From Desulfobacteraceae bacterium (GTDB lineage Bacteria > Desulfobacterota > Desulfobacteria > Desulfobacterales > Desulfosalsimonadaceae): a DNA stretch of 9,093 nt. The position numbers were made by a program, and so were the translations under genes. The notes beneath the pieces were generated by a model. The model worked only from the letters and a program-made list of their open reading frames with translations, ran no database searches and had not been told where the DNA came from. The stretch lies in assembly GCA_024636355.1 (NCBI GenBank), contig JAGXHH010000016.1:1-9093 (forward strand), read 5' to 3'. Below are positions 5,903 through 9,093 of the stretch, piece by piece. Each line of letters opens with the position of its first letter. The stretch's first letter is position 1.

Positions 5903-5906
5903 TCAA
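5878..5906 (-). promoter_or_regulatory. Sigma70-type promoter for the MaoC-like gene
   Basis: On the minus strand TTGACT (5906-5901), a 17-bp spacer and TACAAT (5883-5878) give 5/6 matches in both hexamers. Predicted start near 5871, leader about 85 nt. Both hexamers fall in or at the border of the right arm of the AT-rich inverted repeat, so the repeat itself appears to supply the promoter. Confidence 0.6.
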
Positions 5907-5978
5907 TTACTGGAACAAACCCGATAACCAAATTTTTTTTGCCCATCAAGGCGCATTAATTTCAGGACATGGCCGCAG

Positions 5979-6770
5979 TTACCTGATCAATCGCCGCTTC
6001 ATGGTCAGCAGCGCCAGGTAGCCGAATATTGCGGTGAAGAGCACCAGGTAAACCAGATTGAAAACCATGTGCGATTCCATGACCCCGATGCAGAAGAAGC
6101 GTGTCAGCTCCACCAGGTGGTAAAGCGGGAAAAACAGGGTGATAACCCGTGCCCAGTCGGGAATGCCCGACAGGGGGAAAAACGTGCCGGAAAACAGGAA
6201 CATGGGTGTGATAAAAAGGAAAATCGGCAGGTTGAACATGTCGATGCTCGGGATGATGCCGGTAAAGAACATGCCGATTGCGGCGAACGCCAGGCCGCCG
6301 AGAAAAGCGACCGGAATGCACAGGAGCGCGCCTGGAAAATTTGCGTAACCCAACGGAATGAGCATGACAAGCATCAGCGCCACCGCGGCGGCCGCCTTTG
6401 TTGCCGCCCAGACGATCTCGGCGATGATCATCTCCTCGAGGCTCATGGGCGTGGCCAGAATGCCGTCGTAGGTCTTCTGATAGTACATGCGCACGAACGA
6501 GGAATAGGTGGTTTCGAAAAACGAGTTCCACATGCAGGCCGTGGCCACCAGAGCCGGGGCCATGAACCGGGTGTATTCCAGTTCTCTGCCGGCGTACGAC
6601 ACTCCGGCAATAAGCCCGGAGAACCCCAGCCCGAAGGCGATGATGTAGAAGGCGGGTTCCAGGAGCGGGACCAGGAAGTTGACCCGCCAGATGCGGCGAT
6701 AGGTGATCAGGTTCCTGAACCAGACATGGCGGAACCGAAGGGATATGGTGCTGAGATCGACACGGCTCAT
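5979..6770 (-). CDS. ABC-2 type exporter permease (NodJ/DrrB-like)
   Basis: Inner-membrane subunit of an exporter working with the ATPase encoded just upstream. About six transmembrane segments are visible in the 263-aa protein (near residues 30-52, 67-88, 117-140, 148-172, 180-201 and 236-255), the normal number and length for ABC2_membrane proteins. An amphipathic N-terminal part precedes TM1, and the cytoplasmic loop YQKTYDGILATPMSLEEMIIAE (about 97-118) is the segment expected to contact the ATPase. FPLSGIPDWARVITLFFPLYHLVELTR near the C-terminus is typical of NodJ/DrrB relatives. Start: the ATG at 6770-6768 overlaps the ATPase TGA as ATGA and has GGGAG eight bases before it. The frame is open upstream to 6836, but that part lies inside the ATPase gene. 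Substrate unknown; no nod, antibiotic or lipid gene is adjacent. Confidence 0.9.
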   Translation of the reverse strand: MSRVDLSTISLRFRHVWFRNLITYRRIWRVNFLVPLLEPAFYIIAFGLGFSGLIAGVSYAGRELEYTRFMAPALVATACMWNSFFETTYSSFVRMYYQKTYDGILATPMSLEEMIIAEIVWAATKAAAAVALMLVMLIPLGYANFPGALLCIPVAFLGGLAFAAIGMFFTGIIPSIDMFNLPIFLFITPMFLFSGTFFPLSGIPDWARVITLFFPLYHLVELTRFFCIGVMESHMVFNLVYLVLFTAIFGYLALLTMKRRLIR

Positions 6771-7681
6771 TCGCGAAGCTCCCTGCCGGTCAGGCGCAGA
6801 AAGACGTCCTCGAGATTCCCGGCGCGAAAAAGGCATGCCTCCACGCAGAACCGCCTCCGGATCTCGTTCTCCAGTTCCCCGTTTGCCGTGGTGTAGAGGA
6901 TCATCCGTTCGCCCAGGTCATCATGACGGATACCGCGATCCCGGACGTAGTGCCGGAGATCTTCTCCGGCGCCGTCGATTTCGATTACGCTTTCCGCCGC
7001 GTGTTCGGCGATCAGGTTGCGCGGCCGCCCCTCGGAAATAATCTTGCCGTGATCCATGATCAGCAGCCGGTCGCACAGGCTTTCTGCCTCGTGCATGTAG
7101 TGGGTTGTCAGCAGCATAGTCAGACCGCGCTTTTTCAGCTCAAACAGGCGGTCCCAGACCTGGTACCGGGATTGGGGATCCAGGCCGGTGGTCGGCTCAT
7201 CCAGGATGAGCAGTTCGGGTTCGGCGATCAGCGCCCGCGCCAGTTGCAGGCGGCGGGCCAGTCCGCCGGAGAGTTCCATGACTTTGGCTTTCCGTTTGTT
7301 CGTCAGCGCGAAGAATTCGAGCTGCTCCTCGGCGCGCGCCCGCGCGCGGCCCCTGTCAATTTCAAAATAGCGGGCAAAGACCTGCAAATTCTGTTCGACA
7401 GTCAGGTCGGGATCAAGGGTGTTGTCCTGCTGACAGACCCCCAGCCGCGAGCGTATCTTGCGCCAGTGGCTCCGGATATCCAGGCCGAACACCTCCAGTT
7501 CCCCGCTTGTTATCGGCGAGAAGCCGTAAATCATCCGGATGACCGAGGTCTTGCCCGCACCGTTGGGTCCGAGCAGTCCAAAGAACTCGCCGGCCTTCAC
7601 CTGGAAGCTCACACCATCGACAGCGGTAAACCTGCCGAAGCGCTTTACGATCTGCCGGGTTTCGATGACATGCATTCGCAT
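6767..7681 (-). CDS. ABC exporter ATP-binding subunit (NodI/DrrA-like)
   Basis: Cytoplasmic ATPase that powers the permease encoded next. Walker A GPNGAGKT (38-45), Q-loop QQDNTLDP (84-91), signature LSGGLARRL (137-145), Walker B LLILDEP (157-163), D-loop GLDP (166-169) and switch histidine H194 are all intact, so it should hydrolyse ATP. The signature region has LSGGLARRLQLARAL, close to the NodI/DrrA/CcmA-type exporters, as does DNTLDPDLTVEQNLQVFARYF. Residues about 225-304 form a regulatory C-terminal domain of about 80 aa, common in this group. At 304 aa the length is normal. It precedes the permease with a 4-bp ATGA overlap, implying coupled synthesis of equal amounts. The start at 7681 is followed closely by another ATG (7675); neither has a clear ribosome site. 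What it exports cannot be read from the neighbours. Confidence 0.93.
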   Translation of the reverse strand: MRMHVIETRQIVKRFGRFTAVDGVSFQVKAGEFFGLLGPNGAGKTSVIRMIYGFSPITSGELEVFGLDIRSHWRKIRSRLGVCQQDNTLDPDLTVEQNLQVFARYFEIDRGRARARAEEQLEFFALTNKRKAKVMELSGGLARRLQLARALIAEPELLILDEPTTGLDPQSRYQVWDRLFELKKRGLTMLLTTHYMHEAESLCDRLLIMDHGKIISEGRPRNLIAEHAAESVIEIDGAGEDLRHYVRDRGIRHDDLGERMILYTTANGELENEIRRRFCVEACLFRAGNLEDVFLRLTGRELRE

Positions 7682-7818
7682 TTACCAAACGTTGACCAAG
7701 ATGATCCGGACGTCAATGCCTATTGTGAATTATGTAGCAAAAATTTTAACCGCAGGAATATTTAAAAAATATAGTAGCTATTCAGCTAATGCGCTTTGGA
7801 TTTCGTGAATATCTCTTG

Positions 7819-7944
7819 AACCACAAAGACACAAAGAGCACAAAGTCTTATTTTTGCTGCCGCAGGCTGAAAAACTTTTTACCCGGCGCTTTCCCGCCGG
7901 ATAAAAATCGTGCCCTTCTTCGTGCCCTTTGTGGCTTCGTGGTT
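7819..7944. repeat. Inverted repeat of ACAAAG-rich arms
   Basis: Left arm 7819-7845 (AACCACAAAGACACAAAG...) and right arm 7918-7944 (ending CTTTGTGGCTTCGTGGTT) are inverted copies matching at 23 of 27 positions, with a 72-bp interior. The arms are built from a short CACAAAG unit. I know this 'ACCACAAAGACACAAAG' type as a dispersed element in many environmental bacterial genomes. The interior contains CCGGCG-N5-CGCCGG, a further small hairpin. It lies between the ABC operon and the oxidase gene; no coding sequence is credible here. Confidence 0.7.
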
Positions 7945-7975
7945 AATTTTGTTTTGAGCAGACAATGTGTTCATA

Positions 7976-8005
7976 TTCGCTGATAGTTACGCAGATATTG
8001 GCGAA
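7976..8005. repeat. Imperfect inverted repeat 3' of the oxidase gene
   Basis: TTCGCTGATA (7976-7985) and TATTGGCGAA (7996-8005) pair at 8 of 10 positions around a 10-base loop containing TTACGCAG. It is 21 bp beyond the oxidase stop on the minus strand. It resembles the TCTGCG/CGCAGA dispersed repeats of environmental genomes and might act as a weak 3' structure. There is no T tract. Confidence 0.35.
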
Positions 8006-8026
8006 AAATACGGTTTCCTTCAGGCA

Positions 8027-9093
8027 CTATTTATAATACAGCCGGTCCTCCATCTTCATAAACCCCCTCACCGCCTGGGACAGACCGTAAGAGATCGGTT
8101 CCGGGGGCCAGGGATAGGCCTTGCGCCCCACGAAAAACATCCGGGTCCGCTCGGTCTCCTCTCCGCAGATCAGCTCCGCGATGGTCCGGCCGTTTAAGGT
8201 GGTCATCGATACACCGTGCCCGATGCACCCCATGGAAAAAATCGCCTTCCGGTCATCTCCCAGGTACCCGATCACCGGGGCCATGTCCAGGGTCACCGAA
8301 ACCGGGCCGCCCCAGTGGTGTGTAAAAGTGAGCCCCTTGAGCTGGGGAAAAATTTCCAGCACATGGTTTTCAAGATGGGTGAAGATCTTCTCGTTTAAGT
8401 CCTTATCCAGATCCTTTCCATAGGAGAGCGACACATCGCCGCCGCCCATGACAATCCGGTTGTCCTTTGTCAGCCGGTAGTAGTGGATCAGGTCCCGGGC
8501 GTCTTCGACCCCGGCCCGGCATTGCCAGCCGATGCTTTCCATCTGCTGTCCGGACAGCGGTTCGCTCATGACGATATGGGTAAATGCCGGCCGCTGCAGC
8601 GATTGCAATTGCGGGAAGAGAACCGACCAGGCATTGGTGGCAAACACCAGGTACTCGCTTTCGATCGCACCGGTTTCGGTCCGGACCGTAAACCCGCCCC
8701 CTTTCTTTCTGGAAAAACCGGTCACCGGCGTCTGCTCGTAAACGGTCACTCCATTTTCCTCGGCAAGCGTTTTCATCCCCCGGGCCAGACGGGCCGGATT
8801 CAGGATGCCGCACCGGGGTTCAAACCAGCCAAGCTGGTAGAGATCGGTGTTGAATTCTTCAGACAGCCGCTTCTTGTCCCAGCGCTCCACGTTGCCAAGC
8901 CCCCAGCGCTCCATAATCTTAAAATCGTGTTCGACCCGCTTGACCTGCCCGGGGCTGTTACCGACCAGGAGATAGCCGCTTCGCTCGTAGTCGCAGGCGA
9001 TATTGTTTTCGGTAATCAGGTCGTGGAGGTAATCGACCGCTTCTTCCATGTAAAGATGGGCGGCCCGGGCCTTTTTATCGTCGAACCGGAACG
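8027..9093 (-). CDS. FAD-dependent oxidoreductase of the DAO family, N-terminus outside window
   Basis: C-terminal 354 codons of a flavin amine/amino-acid oxidoreductase; the frame is still open at the right edge (FRFDDKKARAAHLY precedes the methionine at 9049), so that methionine is internal. The missing N-terminal part should hold the GxGxxG FAD-binding fold. Visible, numbered from the Met at 9049: the substrate-domain start GILNPARLARGMKTLAEENG (81-100), the second FAD-contacting segment YLVFATNAW (133-141), and the conserved C-terminal block HHWGGPVSVTLDMAPVIGY (244-262) followed by GCIGHGVSMTTLNGRTIAELI (274-294), typical of DAO enzymes such as gamma-glutamylputrescine oxidase, sarcosine oxidase and glycine oxidase relatives. 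The end, YPWPPEPISYGLSQAVRGFMKMEDRL, is typical of PuuB-like members. The substrate is not determined; oxidation of a secondary or primary amine is the family expectation. Confidence 0.9.
   Translation of the reverse strand, partial: FRFDDKKARAAHLYMEEAVDYLHDLITENNIACDYERSGYLLVGNSPGQVKRVEHDFKIMERWGLGNVERWDKKRLSEEFNTDLYQLGWFEPRCGILNPARLARGMKTLAEENGVTVYEQTPVTGFSRKKGGGFTVRTETGAIESEYLVFATNAWSVLFPQLQSLQRPAFTHIVMSEPLSGQQMESIGWQCRAGVEDARDLIHYYRLTKDNRIVMGGGDVSLSYGKDLDKDLNEKIFTHLENHVLEIFPQLKGLTFTHHWGGPVSVTLDMAPVIGYLGDDRKAIFSMGCIGHGVSMTTLNGRTIAELICGEETERTRMFFVGRKAYPWPPEPISYGLSQAVRGFMKMEDRLYYK

Noticed and set aside
6771..6836. Longer N-terminus of the ABC permease
   Set aside because: The 22 extra residues lie inside the ATPase gene, and the ATG at 6770 has both a ribosome site and the ATGA overlap with the ATPase stop.
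6069..6896. 275-codon plus-strand reading frame
   Set aside because: It runs opposite the ABC permease and the end of the ATPase gene, its composition is charged and low in hydrophobics as expected for an antisense shadow, and it shows no domain.
6923..7765. 280-codon plus-strand reading frame
   Set aside because: Exact antisense of the ATPase gene, whose Walker and signature motifs are intact on the minus strand; no motif and no ribosome site.
9047..9049. Start codon of the oxidase at 9049
   Set aside because: The frame is open to the window edge and a DAO enzyme needs an N-terminal FAD-binding fold that is absent after this Met, so it is an internal residue.

Overview
The window reads as a stretch of chromosome from a Gram-negative bacterium of moderate to high GC. 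Every recognisable gene is on the minus strand. The organism is not named by any marker gene. A BaeS/BaeR-type two-component system and a signal-peptide envelope protein point to a proteobacterium-like cell. The particular forms of pyruvate kinase and of the double-hotdog MaoC-like protein, plus the many dispersed palindromic repeats, resemble what I know from sulfate-reducing deltaproteobacteria (Desulfobacterota). That placement is inference.

Layout from left to right, which is downstream to upstream for the genes. Positions 1-362 hold the start of a secreted or periplasmic protein that runs off the left edge. Positions 471-2657 hold an envelope-stress type operon: a 32-codon small ORF with its own ribosome binding site, then a BaeS-like sensor kinase and a BaeR-like response regulator. 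Positions 2658-3126 are non-coding, with a plus-strand terminator-like hairpin, two copies of a roughly 75-bp dispersed element and a REP-like palindrome. Positions 3127-4539 encode pyruvate kinase with a good sigma70-type promoter upstream. Positions 4540-4912 hold that promoter and a perfect inverted pair of REP elements (a REPIN). Positions 4913-5785 encode a MaoC-superfamily dehydratase-like protein whose best promoter lies inside an AT-rich inverted repeat. Positions 5979-7681 encode a two-gene ABC-2 exporter (permease and ATPase, ATGA overlap). Positions 7682-8026 are another repeat-rich gap, and 8027-9093 is the C-terminal part of a FAD-dependent amine or amino-acid oxidase that runs off the right edge.

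The genes do not form one pathway. There are at least four transcription units: sensor-regulator plus perhaps the envelope protein, pyruvate kinase, the MaoC-like protein, and the ABC exporter. They are separated by gaps filled with mobile or dispersed palindromes of several unrelated families. I see no CRISPR array, phage gene, transposase, tRNA or rRNA. The observations most worth following are the small ORF in the baeS leader, the opposing terminator just upstream of it, the REPIN pair, and the promoter embedded in a repeat.
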